This document shows positions 31,150-43,440 of a stretch of 64,000 nt of DNA, in pieces. The notes under the pieces are model-generated. The model did not search any database and was not told the origin of the DNA. It was given only the letters and a program-made list of their open reading frames with translations. Numbering within the stretch: the first letter of the stretch is position 1; each line of letters starts with the position of its first letter. This DNA comes from Sarcocystis neurona (taxonomy: Eukaryota > Apicomplexa > Conoidasida > Eucoccidiorida > Sarcocystidae), in the NCBI GenBank assembly GCA_000727475.1, contig KL647306.1:1437609-1501608 (forward strand), in the 5' to 3' direction. The translations under genes were made by a program, and so were the position numbers.

Positions 31150-33700
31150 AATGCAGTACTAGTAGGAGGAGACATAGTGCTGGTAGTACTAGTACTAGTA
31201 GTAGTAGTAATACAGAGAACAGTCGTTATAGAAGTATTACTAGCAGGAGTCCTGCCAGCCGTCCCTGTAGTCGTAGAAGTAGTAGTAATACTGAGAGCAG
31301 TCGTTATAGAAGCAGTGCTACCGGTAGTACTTCTACTAGTCATACTTGTAGTAGTGGACATAGTAGTAGTAGTAATACTGAGAGCAGTCGTTGTACAAGT
31401 CGTACTAGCAGTAGTGGTGGTACTCCTAGTCATACTTGCAGCAGTCGTAATAGCAGTAGAAGTAGACATAGTAGTAAAAGTAATACTGAGAGCAGTTGTA
31501 GTAGTAGAAGTATTAGTAGTCCACGTGGTAGTAGTAGTAGTAGTCGTCACAGTCGTGGCAGCAGCAGTTGCAGCAGCAGTGTAGTGTCATGCTACTAATG
31601 GTAGGAGTAGTAGTCGTAGTAGGAGTAGTCGTCCCCGTCATCATCCTGCTAGTGGCAATAGTCAGTAATAGTAGTCGTCGTCGTCACACTGCTAGTAGTG
31701 GTAGGGGTGGTCATAATAGGAGTCGTTCATTGAAGTAGTAATAGCAGCAGCTAGACGTTTACTGGTGGTGGTGGGCATACGAGCAGTAGTACTAGTCGCC
31801 GTCATCCTAAAAGCAGTAGTATTCCTAGTGGGAGTATACGTGGCAGCTGTAGATGTAATACCCGTACACTGCTAGTAGTAGTACCCGTCATACGACTGGT
31901 ATTAAGAGTGGTGGTGGTCGCACTAGTAGTAAGAGTCGCAGCACTCGCAGCAGCAGCAGTAGTGGTAGGACTCACCCTCCTAGTGGTCGCCGTCATGCAA
32001 CGCGTAGTGCTAGGAGCAGGCGTAGTAGTAGCTGTTATTGTCATACACCCCAACTAGTAGTAGTCTCAGTAGTCATATTTGTAGTATTAGTAGTAGTGGT
32101 AGTAGTGGTAGTGGTAATACTAGTATTTCTAGTCATACTATTCATAGTACTAGTAGTAGGAGTGATCGTAATAGTAGTAATAGTAGGACTAATAGTAGTA
32201 GTAGGAGGAGTAGTAGTAGGAGTCGGAATAGTAATAGAAGGAGTAATAGTGGGAGTACTGGGAGCAGCAGCAGGAGTAGTAGGGGTCGCAGTAGTAGGAG
32301 GAGTAGTAGTACGAATGGTAGTAGTAGTATGACTAGTAGGAGGAGGACACGAGGAGGAGGACCAGTAGTAGTAGTAGAAATAGTAGTAGGAGTAGGAGAA
32401 GTAGTAGTAATAGTAGTAGTACCGAGAGCAGATAGTAGCAGTCGTAGTAGTACTAGCAGCAGGAGTACCAGTGAAACTAGTCGTAGTGGTAGTAGGAGTG
32501 CTACCAGGAGTAATACGAAGAGTAGGAGGAGTATACTTACAGTAGTACTAGTGGTAGGAGTAGTAGTACGTGCAATAGTAGTAGTAGTAGGAGAAGTTAT
32601 AGTAGTAGGGGTGCTCGGAGGAGGAGCAGGAATGGCGTGATAGCAGGAGCTGCAGCAGGAGGAGGGCAAAAGAAGAAGAAGTGGTCGTGGGACATTGGTG
32701 AAGTATAGTAGCGAGAAGCCAAGGTGCTTCATATTCGTAGGAGTGTAGTGGTTGTCATAATATATCCCAGTAGGAAGACTAGTAGTCCTGCAAAGTAATA
32801 TCGATTAGCGAAGTTGCCTCACTCCTTGCAAACGTAGTAGTACTAACACTAGTGGAGCAGTAGGGGTAGTAGTAGCGGTAGGAGTAGTTGTAGCAGTAGT
32901 AGTAGTATTAGCGGTAGAACGAAAATCGCAGCGATAAGCAGAGTCACATTATAATTAGGGGTACTTCTACTCGTACTAGTAGGAGTATATTAGTATCACA
33001 TACAGTAGTAGTAGTAGTAGTAGTGGTATCATGTACAGGAGTAGTAGTTGTTGTTGTAGTACCAGGAGTACTTCAATAGGCGCAGTAAGCAGAGTCACAC
33101 TGCTATGAATATAAGCAGCAGTAGTAGTAGTGGCAGTCGTACCGGTAGTCTTAGTAGTAGTGGGACAATAGGAGCAGTAAGCAAAGTCGCAGGAGTAGTA
33201 GTCGTCCTAGTAGGATGCAAGTGTAGTATATAGTAGTAGTAGGAGAAGGGAAATATAGCGCGAAAGGAAGTCATATAAAAAGTCATTATTCGGAGTAGTA
33301 TAGTAGTAGTAGGATAGAAGTAGTGGTGGCAAGTGTGTAGCAGCAGGAGTACTAGTATTCGTCTAATAGAAGGAGTGCTGAAGAGTAGCAGGCGTCGTGT
33401 CGCCCCACAGCAGGAGTAGCAGCAGTGGGGGGGAAACGTCCTGCAGTCACCGAAGGAGGGGGAGAACAAGAAGGAGAGCGATGAGACTCTGTTGATTGAC
33501 AGCCGCAGCAGAACGACCGGCGAACCGAAACAGAAGAAGGAGTCACTGCTGGGGCCCGAAAATGAGAGCAGCCCAACCGGCAGGAATACGGAGAGGAGAA
33601 GTACCCCATCCCCGACAGAAGTAATAGTAGTAGGAGGACGCGTAGGAGAAGGGGGAGAAGTTAGAGCAGCACCGTAGAAGAAGAGGCGGACACGGAGAAG
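31150..33700. repeat. Degenerate GTA/TAG triplet satellite
   Basis: About 2.5 kb is dominated by AGT/GTA/TAG triplets interrupted by substitutions. A longer-range element, TAATAC(T/A)GAGA(G/A)CAGT, recurs at 31,208, 31,286, 31,373 and 31,481. These spacings of 78, 87 and 108 bp are all multiples of three. In one frame TAG is a stop; the others give Ser/Arg-rich or Val-rich translation. It is unlike the CAG repeats elsewhere in the window. Confidence 0.85.
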
Positions 33701-35966
33701 TAGGGGAGAATTGCTGCACCACCCTACCAGGAGTAGCTGTGGACGACTATACTACCAGTACTGGGTATAGGAGACGTAGGAGAGATGCGTCTGCATACCT
33801 CATTGCCGGCAGGAGTAGTAGTAGTGGTGATAGGCCTGGGAGAAGTAGGAGGGCGACGGCAGTGCCTCGTCACCGCAGCAGAGTTGCAGCAGTTGTGGGG
33901 ATGCAGGAGAAGTCGGAGAAGGCGGAGAAGATGTTTGATGGTAGAACTTGGAGAACCAGACATCCTCTTTCTGTGTTTTGTACGGACTTCTCTTCAATCC
34001 GGAGACAGAGGAGAAGTTGTAGCGGCACAAAGCAAAACAGGTGCAGCTGTCCTGGGGGACCGGAGGAGCAGCAGGACGCGCGTCTAGTAGTAGTGTGGGG
34101 AGGGCTGCGTGGGTCAGGAGAGGACGTGGGCAGACAGCGCAGCAGTAGCAGGTCGAGCTCCTGCGGGAAGCAAGCGTTCCCGCACGAACACTGCAGCAGA
34201 GGGTCTCCTCGTTTTCGTGCTCGTCAAGCGTCTTCTTCCAAATACGTGTCAGGCAGAAGCTGCGTTTAGAATCGTCCTGGGTGAAACTTCGCCCGAAGGA
34301 GCAGCCCCGGGGCTCGCAGGCGACTGGTGAAGAGAGACAGGGAGACAGGGAGACGGGGAGACGAGAAGAGAGGGACAGGAAGCGAGACAGGGAGACACAG
34401 AGACACACAGACTCACGGCGCCTCCCGCCGGGCGGTTCGGCGCGTGGCGCAGGTGTCAAGATTTGCTGCTGCTGCTGCAGTGGTCAACTTTTTTTCTGCT
34501 GCAGTTCTCACTCGTTCCACTTCTCTTTCCGGGGTTTGCGCACGCCTGAAAGTCGCAGGACAGGGTCGCCACCACACGGCGCGGCCGCAGACCTCTCTCA
34601 AGCAGGTCGTGCGACCTCCTGTCTCTGTGTCCTTTATCTGCTGCCTCCCGCTGCTGTCACCGTGCGGACCACTTCTTCATTCTTTTCTTGTTCCTCCCCT
34701 CCACGTTGTCCTCTCTGCTGCGACACCTGCAAGCAGACGGCAGCACCTGCGCACCCCAAGAGGGGGCCTGCCGTTTACGCGTGTGTGTATGAAGCGTATA
34801 GGTGGAGTATGTGTATTTGTCTGTATATATATTATATATTTGTATATACACGCATGCGTGTATTTACACGTGTATATATGTGTGAGAGGGGGAGGTGTAT
34901 GCGTTTGTGTGTGTACGTACTAATCTAATGTGCACCCATACGTAGACGTAATGGTCACATGTGTGTACAGATGTACACTCGTATGTATGAGTGAACTTGT
35001 ATCCTGTGTACTACGCCTGCGGAGTGGGCTTTTGAGGATTGCGTCTTTTCCTAGTTCATTAGTGTGGATACTGCAGTGTGTATAAAACGCGTCATCTGCT
35101 CTGAAGGGTGACGGAGAAGATTCCATAGAATGTCGAACAAGCAGGCGGTCCTCCTCCGCCTTTCTCTGTCACACACATGTGGTCGTCCGTACAATAGAGT
35201 ATATAGAGACACACAAACTAGCGCACATATATGTATGTGTATATATGTATGTTTCCTTCTGTATATACATGTGTGTATGCTGTAGAGCCAGTACATGTGT
35301 CCAGATATGTATATACCTATGGATACATCACAATGTATGTGTGTGTATGTGTACGGGAGCGAACACATATATTAGTATATACACGTGTAAACGTGTGTGT
35401 CTGTCCATGTGTATATATGTATATATACATGGATAATATCTGCGTGTTTAAATATATATATATACATGTAGATAGATAGACAGATGGATAGATAGAACAG
35501 GCGCATACATACATGTATATGTGCGCACGTGTGTGTGAAATGAGTGTTTTGTGCCGCAGAATTTAGGCGTGTGTTTTGGACTTGCTTCCGCAGGTGTGTA
35601 GGCGCGCGTCTTCCGCTGTTGTTGAGGTGTATGGATGAATATATGTGGGGATCGTCAGGCAGAGAGACAGACATGCACAAGTTCACCTCTCATATACGTG
35701 GAGTGTACTCACGTCTGCGGGTGCACCCGTATGCAAATATAACCCGGTCGACTCGCATGCAAATGTCGGCCTCCTACTCCCACGCGCAGGTCTAGATGTG
35801 ACGGTGCGCAGAGCCTGGCGTAGGATATGTGTGTGATCTGCAGCAGTTGCCGGGGGGGGGTTTGGTGGAGCTGCGTTGCATCTGGCGAGGCTGCGGAGGT
35901 GGGTGCAGCTAGTCGCTGGATTTGCTGTTGTTTCGTTTTTTGTTTTGCGCGCGGCGGCTTGTGCAG

Positions 35967-37351
35967 AGGCAGCAGCGGGCGAGAGAGAGAAGCCGGAGGA
36001 GGAGGAACATGGAGAGGAGTTAGAGGAGAGAGCACTGCCTGCGTCTCGGTTTATCGGGAAGCTGCAGCAGGCAGCCTGGCGACGGCAGCTGGAGAGAGAA
36101 ATTATTCAAGAAAAACAGCTGCAGCGACAGCAGGAGGCGGACGCCCAGCAGCACAAGGGGGAAGCGGAAGTGTTTGTCACTGCCGCCTACAGAAGGCGTC
36201 TGGAGGAGCGTAGGCAGTTCGCACTCCAGCTCGAGCAGCAGGAAGTCAGGGATACGAAGCACGCGGCTGAGAAGCAGAGCGACCTCTCCTCATTCCACGC
36301 GCATCTGCTCCGCGTTGGCCACGGCAGCAGAACTGCGGCGTTCTCTGCTGCTGCTGCTTCCCTCCTGCGACAGCAACAGCAGCAGCAAACGAGCGCTTCT
36401 ACCCGGCAGGACTCTTCTGATACTTCTGCTGGCGTAGAGTGTCGAGCCCCTGTCAACTCTGCTGTGCCGTCTGTATCTCCTGCTGCTCCTGCTGCTTGTG
36501 TCACCTCAGCTGCTGCCGCTGCCTCCGCTCCTTTAACTGCGACTTCTGCTGTTGCAGCTGCTTCTCCTCGTCCTCCTCGTCTTCCTCCGTGTGCGGGTGC
36601 GCCCGGACGCGTGGCTGCTGCCGGTGCTGCGGCAGCTGCGGAGGGCAATGGAGAAGAGTCAACTGCTCGGCGAAAAGTCAAAACTGATATCGAAGAAAAA
36701 GAACGGGGGGCTACGTCGGCGCCACCAACAGAAGAAACGAAAAGTCCAAATGGCAGGGAATGGCGTCTTGTTTCTCCACCACGGGCAAAGAGCGAGGGCG
36801 TCTGCTTTGCTGCTACGCGCCCTGCAGCGGAAGAGTGCCGCGGTGCTGTCACTGGTACCCGCGGCAGCAAACACGCTGACGCTGTTGATGCTACTGCCAC
36901 AGAGCAGCAGCGAGCAGGGCAGGAAGTAAATGATGAGGACCAGGGACGAGAGCTGCTGCGTCGTGTAAGTGTTGCTGCGTCTAGTTCTGCTGTGTGTCCT
37001 GCTTCTGGTTCTGTGAGTGCTGTGGCGCTGCCCGCTTCTGCCAGGACTGGCGGGGCCAGTTCTCCTACAGCTGGCGGGCTGCCAGAAGGATCCCGCAGTG
37101 CTGGAGCAGCTACGTGTTCTACGGGGGCTGGTGTGGGTGCAGCAGTACCAGCGGCACGGGCAGCCGAGGACCAAGCAACCGCTGAAGAGAAGCAGGGCAA
37201 AAGAGAGCAGGAGAAGACTCTGGATGACTTGCTGCACGGCCGCCGCAGAGAGAAGCAGCGGCTTGCGGAGGAAGCAGCACAGCGACTGGGAGAAGACAAG
37301 ATCGCTGAGGCGCGAAGACGATATCTAGAGCGAAAGCGGATGAAACTGTAA
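35967..37351 (+). CDS. NSRP1: NSRP1/CCDC55-like splicing regulator, exon 2
   Basis: After a T-rich acceptor (GTGCAG ending at 35,966) the frame reads RFIGKLQQAAWRRQLEREII, then EVFVTAAYRRRLEERR (36,166 onward) and DLSSFHAHLL. This order matches the conserved NSRP1 N-terminal domain, in which a Y-I-x-x-L-L block is followed by E-x-FVT-x-AY-x-x-x-L and DL-x-x-F-x-x-HLL. The middle is Ala/Ser/Pro-rich and probably disordered. The end, EARRRYLERKRMKL, resembles the R-x-RYL-x-R tail of the family. With exon 1 the product would be about 742 residues. The upstream part of the open frame (35,876-35,966) starts with TTG and is best left out as intron. Confidence 0.75.
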
Positions 37352-38308
37352 TTCTTTATCTGAAAATTGAGAAGGTGGATGTCTGCGCACTATTCACTTT
37401 ACAAACGTCTTCACATAAGGGTAAATTTCAGTGTCGAAGAAGTTCGAAGGCAACTACGGATGGGTGCCGCCAATAACGGCTGAACTGTGTGAGAGTGAAT
37501 AATACCCTCCTCATATATGAAAGGTGCAGCCCGTAGGTACTTTGTAAAGGTGAAATGTCAGATTGAGTCGAAATACGTGATGGAGAACTTTGCATCTCCG
37601 GATATTTCAAAGTGAGGTAGTTCGAACCACAGCTGTGAATTCACACATGCTGTCTGGTGGCTCGTCTGCCGTGCGATGACGTGCACGAACATACTGAAAA
37701 GACATCTGTTGCAGAAGAACTCGTGTACGGAAGTCATTCTGGGCGTGGAAACAAACGCGCTTCTAAGGTGTATTCTGCGTCACGACTCGAGCGGCCAATC
37801 AAAGGGACTCAAACGGAGCGAGTGGAACAAAGCGCGTGCGTAAGAATTTCCTGCTGTGAAAAGAGCCTTTCTGTGTGTTTGTGCGGCCGTACACATGAAG
37901 CCGTTGTACAGCGTTTCCACCGGGTATTCAGGAGCGAAGAATTCATACGTCGCGCAGTGATTGCAACACACACGACGTAGCTTTCTGCTACGTGCCAGTC
38001 TGCATACAGGTACGCATATACGTTTGTGCACACGTACCTGGATACATATATCAAGTTTTAGCGGTGATGCACCTGTAGTAAAGTGGCGACTGATCTCGCA
38101 AGAAAGATGCGGCTGGCAGTAGGATTGTGTCGTCGTACTGGCTCAGGTGAAGCAGCGGGGTTCTCAATTAATGCTGCTACTGTTAGGAAGCGACCAGTGC
38201 GACGAAAGACGGGGAAGAAGCTCTTCGTATTGAAGCACCTGCAAATGACGAGTATTCTGTGGTGGTCTTGGAGTTGGCGTCCCAGTTAGGTACGCTACTC
38301 GTTCCTCT

Positions 38309-38449
38309 GCTGTGTGTGTGGAGGAGCTACGCAGTTTGAGTGTAGACGACTAGCACCATGATATAGAGATGCTGGCTCGCTGTGTGTGGAGAGGAGCTAC
38401 GCAGTTTGAGCGTAGAAGACTAGCGCCACGATATAGAGATACCGGCTCG
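38309..38449. repeat. Two-copy 70-71 bp tandem duplication
   Basis: Copy one (38,309-38,379) and copy two (38,380-38,449) share GAGGAGCTACGCAGTTTGAG, GACTAGC and GATATAGAGAT with a handful of substitutions. They abut directly. Neither is in an obvious reading frame. Confidence 0.85.
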
Positions 38450-39238
38450 CATATACTAAATAGAAGTGACGATAACGTCTCGGCGGCGGCGCGGTAGAGA
38501 AGTGCTACACAAAAGGTCCTCCTTTACTCGACAGGAGGAACACATGAGTGTGCCACGTACATCACGCTGCCGTGTTTCCAGAGAGAACAACAGAGATGAT
38601 TTCTGCAGTTTCCAGGAACGGCAGAGAAGCAGCCGTAGGCTCCGGGTCAACTTAATCTCCCACGCGTATGCGCAGCTTTTACTGAGAAGTCCTCCACACC
38701 TGTGGCGACACCGAGACGACGCACCTCACGCTGTTGTTGTTCAGGAGAAGGCGAGAGAGTGGGGTTTTGGAAGGCGGAATAAAGGTGCTGCTGGTGCTTG
38801 AAGATCACTTGTACGTTTCACGCGTACAAGGACTCTCCGAACTTCTGCATGGCTGCGACGCCACTGTTAAATCCTTTCTGCTCATTCAGGCGGCAGCGAT
38901 TATTGAAACCATCACATGCGTTCCGGCTCATGCAACTGCATGGTAGCAGTACGTGAGACTTAAAAGACTTTCTGCTGCTCTTCTTGCGTTCGGCGGTGTG
39001 TTATTTGCACGATTCGCCGCGCGCGCCCATCCTCTCTTACCAGCGCGTGTCATAGCTATCACTGCCGAGATACATCGCAGAAAAAGGTCAGTCTCGCTGC
39101 GGCAGCGTGTACCTGTCATAACAGATATGTCAAGGCAGACAGGTAGTGGCTGCTGAACAAGCGTTAGTAAGAGTAGAAGTGACAGTGGGTGGGGGTGGAA
39201 CCACGGGAGGGGAGTGAAAGAGGATAGGTGGACGTCCA

Positions 39239-39320
39239 CCAGCAGCTGGTAGAACACCCCGCGGCTGCCTGGAAAGAACACGCGCTGGCTGCTGTAGAGG
39301 TCACTGTGGCGGTACTGCAC
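39239..39320 (-). other. Possible exon, minus strand
   Basis: After a TAG acceptor at about 39,321, the minus strand reads VQYRHSDLYSSQRVFF followed by PGSRGVFYQLL. A GTGGAC donor, a branch-like TACTAAC and a TTGTTCAG acceptor follow on the same strand. It is protein-like, but a frame this short is also expected by chance. Confidence 0.22.
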
Positions 39321-40317
39321 CTACGTGACACCGGGGGTTGAAAAGTTTTGAGCAGAGGTGCTTCAGTTTTTTCCGTCCGAGAAGATATGTGACAGAGACG
39401 CTTGAAGATTAGCAGCAAATTTTCGTATGCGCCGTGGGCCTATTAGGACGTCTCCATAGCTTTGGTAGAGCGAACCAGAGGTCTCGGCTCTATCATGTAT
39501 GTACCTACACACACGAAAAATGCAAGCTCAGTGAAGAAAAGTTAGTATGTGTATTCCACTTTTAGCCTCTAGAGGGACAGGTGTCGCATCTCGAGCCTGT
39601 CAAAAGTGATGGCCAATCATTGAAAGGTTCGCGGTATGCCGCACAATTAAGTCTTGGAGTAGGACACTGCGATAATTCTCTGCGTGCTGGGTGAGCTCGT
39701 GTACAAAGGCACACGCTCGGGGAGACGAGTAAATGTGCAAAAGAGCAGGAGCTACGCATTTTGTTGAGCACCAAAATTAGAAGTGGGTCGTCCTGTAGAG
39801 CCGATCATGCTTGTAGAATTGCTTCCTGCTCTACCCACACGCACCTATTTGTATTGCAAGAGCGATATATTTTATACTCGCGTCTGTGCCTGCACTGCAA
39901 CGGACGCATTATCGTAGAACGTAACATAGACGTGCTTAAGTGTGGACGCATATACAACGAGACGTGTGTGTGGAAATATATTTCGTATTGCTGGGAGGTA
40001 CGAGCACTGATAAAAACCCACAGTTGTATTTACTTACGTCAACATGGGAAAGTTTGCAACCTCTGGCCTACACAGATACGTGTGTGCTGAATTCAAACAC
40101 AACACCAATCGATAATGTCCATAAAGAAACCCTTTCCTAACTGTGTGCCCATGCGGTATCGTGTTCGAACCATGTTTACATATGTAAAGACGCGCCGCGG
40201 GATTCGAGCAAATAATGTCGGAACGGAACTTCCTGTTTCTCCCTTACAAGGAGCCTCTTGTTTTTCGCTAACCACAGGTCGGCTTGCTTCTCCTGAGCTA
40301 CCGGTTTGAGCAGTACC

Positions 40318-40499
40318 GCATCACGTGTGGAACAATTTAACACCCAGACATCGTTGTTGCCATAGACGATGTACGAGAAGTCGATTATGCATTTGTCAAG
40401 AGGAAGTTGCGTCAGCGTTTCGACACGCTTTAAATTCAAGCAGATGTGTAATGAGCAGGAGCAGCCCTCGAGTCCGAAATCTCAGCTTCAGATCTGCTT
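40318..40499 (-). other. Possible exon, minus strand
   Basis: The minus strand reads LKRVETLTQLPLDKCIIDF then SYIVYGNNDVWVLNC and ends at a GTAGCT donor near 40,317. It could belong with the stretch at 39,239-39,320 in one spliced gene. No family is recognised and the phases were not proven. Confidence 0.22.
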
Positions 40500-42649
40500 T
40501 CCCATCACCTTACCCTGGAGACGAATCTGTGCGTGTGGACTGATTGATACTCACGTGAAACCTACACATTCAACGACAGAGGCCGCTCCCTCACCACCTG
40601 CACATTAGGCGGCGTCTCTGTTGCTTCCTCTTCGATCAAGGTATTCTTCAAACTAGAAAACTCACCTGCAGTGGGACTTCCTCGTGTACGCACACTGTAC
40701 AATATGTTACAGAAGTAAGCACTTGCGCCCTCATTTCGGTCAGAGAAGCTTTAAGCTCAAGAAAGAACACATGGCAGAAATGGTTGTTTGCGGCTCGTGG
40801 CGCAGATGGGAAGTATCCCCTCTGATTGCAGTCCCACGAACCTTTGCATATCTGGGGGGAACTCTATACAAGTAGAGAATCTGGCGTTGAAAGCGTAATC
40901 TATTTTGTCACGTCCTCGGTATGAGGTTGTTTCTACGACTGTAGATTCCGCTCAGATCTCGACCCCGTAAATGACAACTTTTTCAGACGTGTCATTTTTT
41001 CTACATCACGCTTCAGGTAGGAGATTTCAGACCTCCTCCGGCGAACACTTGTAAGCCCTTCCCGAGCTTCTCATGTGCCTGAAAACTGGCTCTTGCAGTG
41101 GTCGTCGCTCGCGTTGGGGAAGCCAATCTAGATGAGGTGTGCACGTGTGCCAGGTTGTGCTGGTCTTAAAGCAAGTGGTTTCTGTCTAGAGAAGCACGTT
41201 TGTCCAAGTATCGTAGATAGAATGCGTTTCTGTTACATGCGTAGTTCTGAGAGCCGTGCTTCTACCGTATCTCCCCCGTACAGAATACGGAAGGGAATAG
41301 ATGTCCTGCAAGCGTTTCCGCGGGAGTAGGTTTGGCCTGCTCAGACGCCGCGTCTTCACATCGAGCTGCAAAATGAAAGGTGTGACGTGTGGGCCATTTG
41401 AAGTCGACGATATGTCGACCTCATCTTGATATGTGATCCTCAGTCTCGGGTCCGCGAAACGTCGTAAGAATATGAGCTTGTTATGTGGAACGCGTCTCCA
41501 TTCGTACGTCACTTCTATTTTACCGTACGCGCAGGTTCGGCCGCTGCCTGAGGAAGCTCACTTACATATGTTAGCATACGACAGCCTGCGACAATCGGGT
41601 GGGCGTACAGGTATATGCATAAGGGGTTCTGTATGTCAAGCAGTGTCACGCTTTGAATGAAGAGACCGCCGCATTTTGACGCGCTGAACGCTTAGCGGCA
41701 GACTCGCCCCGTTCCCGTCTTGTTTGGGAGCGAATGCGCGGTTAGTTATTTCTCCCGACACGCCCGTACACTCACACGGACCATAGAATACAATTCTTGC
41801 ATTTCAGGTCTTCGTGTGTTCTTCGTGCGGTGCGCATCCCTTTCGCCTGTAGTGGTAAGACACGGTGTGTAAAACCTTTGTATGCAAGTGCCAGTAGCAT
41901 CCCCCGTGACTGAAATTTCTGCACTTCACTACCTTTTTCAATTCCACAGGGACGGGGAGGTGTAAACATAAATGCCTATATCGCGTCACCAAAGTCCGCG
42001 TGACTGTCGTAGCCGCAGAAGTGCATCTTCCTAAACCGTAGGGTGATCCGTGGCCGCTCCAGTTTGGTAGACCTCAGTATACAACGTCGGCAGGCAAGTA
42101 GTCGATGTGTGGATCTCCGTGCGTATACTTCAGCATTCGCGCTTCATGGGTAATGCAGAATAGCATCTCACACGCATGTATGTTGCGGATGCTGCACAGC
42201 AGTGGTAGTCAGTTTTTCCGTTTTTTTATCTCGCCGGAAAAAGCCGGCCACATCTAACAGGACACACAGATTGAACTAGCTGCTACCCGCCACATGGCAC
42301 GATACATGTCATACCAGCCTGCTGTGGACCAAGGCGCACATGACATGTTGTTGCCTAGCCCGCTATCGCACTATCGGCGAAGCCCTCGAGGAAGCATGCT
42401 TTGCGTTCGTGTTAATGCATTTCTTCTTCTCGTAGGGAAGCAAACAGAAGGCTGCTAGTGGTGACGATATGCGCCGTGAAGGGAACGAGCAGGCAGTCCA
42501 GAATGAGACCAGCACGGCAACGGGGCCGTACGGGCTGCGCGAGGAAATACGTGCAAAAAGAAGACGAACTGATGAGTGCTGCCGAATGTCGAGCAGACCG
42601 TGCGCTCCAGCAATTCGGTGGTGATCGGTGTGCTGGTGTGTGTTAATGC

Positions 42650-42790
42650 GCGCGTGTGTGTATGTATACGTGTGTGTGTGTGGGTGTGTGTGTGTGTACG
42701 TGTGTACGCGCACGTGTGTGTACTTGTGTGTGTACTTGTGTGTGTACGTGTGTGCGTACGTGTGTGTGTACGTGTGTGTGTGAAGGTGTG
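42650..42790. repeat. (GT)n microsatellite with regular ACGTGT interruptions
   Basis: About 140 bases of GTGTGT are broken by TACGTGTG and TACTTGTG units. An AC run of about 28 bases lies nearby at 43,240-43,267. Confidence 0.8.
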
Positions 42791-43440
42791 TATACGTGTT
42801 AGAGGAGGTGGAGCTGCGCCGGCCTCGCGTGGAGCGCGGGCACCCGCCCCGGAATTGGACTGGTTCCCAGAACCGCACCGCACCTGTGTATTCCGCTTTC
42901 TGTTCCTCCAAGTGGTGCCCGTATCAAAGTTGTAAGATTTTTGCTTTTTCGGACGGCGTATCGGCAGTCTGATGTTTTGTCGTGCTCATTTCTGTTGGCA
43001 AGACTTTCGATAACAGCCAGCCCTTCGCAGCACAGGGCAGCACGGCGGCCTCCACCGGCGCGTATTCACCAGTAACCGGCGCGGTATTTTATGGTCTCTG
43101 CCGCCCTGCATCACCAGCCTGGTTTGTGTGCACACGTCTTTCCACAATTTCTGAGCTCTCCACCTCCATCCACACATGCTCACGCGTACAATTAGTGCCA
43201 GCAACACGTGTACACACCTACACACTTATACACACACGGAATACACACACACACACACACACACACAAGGGGACAGGATTGTGCAAGCGTCGCACCGCCA
43301 CTGCGACGCAGGGCTGCTGCAGCCGGGCCGCGCGTCCGTGGCACCTCACACAGTGTATAAGAGACCTCTGTAGGATCTGTTTGGCCGTCATAACACTTCC
43401 TTTGCCTACACGCAGGTCTGACCAGCAAACGTTTCTACGG

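Larger units (their letters stand above)
30512..35966 (+). other. Proposed 5.5 kb intron of the NSRP1-like gene
   Basis: It opens with GTAAGA and closes with a T-rich tract and GTGCAG. Inside are a 12 bp hairpin (31,108-31,140), a degenerate GTA satellite (about 31,150-33,700), a CTG-containing stretch with a diverged palindrome copy (GGTTTGCGCACGCC, 34,533-34,546) and GTATAT microsatellites (34,790-35,520). No second gene could be supported within it. Confidence 0.5.
37352..43440. other. Repeat-poor region without a certain gene
   Basis: CAG repeats are absent and base composition is mixed. Open frames of 60-130 codons occur in all frames, about what chance would give. The features worth listing are the tandem duplication at 38,309-38,449, two minus-strand exon-like stretches (39,239-39,320 and 40,318-40,499), and GT/AC runs at 42,650-42,790 and 43,240-43,267. 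Confidence 0.5.

Noticed and set aside
35876..35966. Signal-peptide-like start (HLARLRRWVQLVAGFAVVSF) of the 35,876 frame
   Set aside because: It begins with TTG and contains the T-rich tract of a splice acceptor. Family comparison places the exon start at 35,967.
37610..37640. GTTCGAA, similar to a tRNA B box
   Set aside because: The flanking bases do not form a T arm and no matching A box, anticodon arm or acceptor stem was found.
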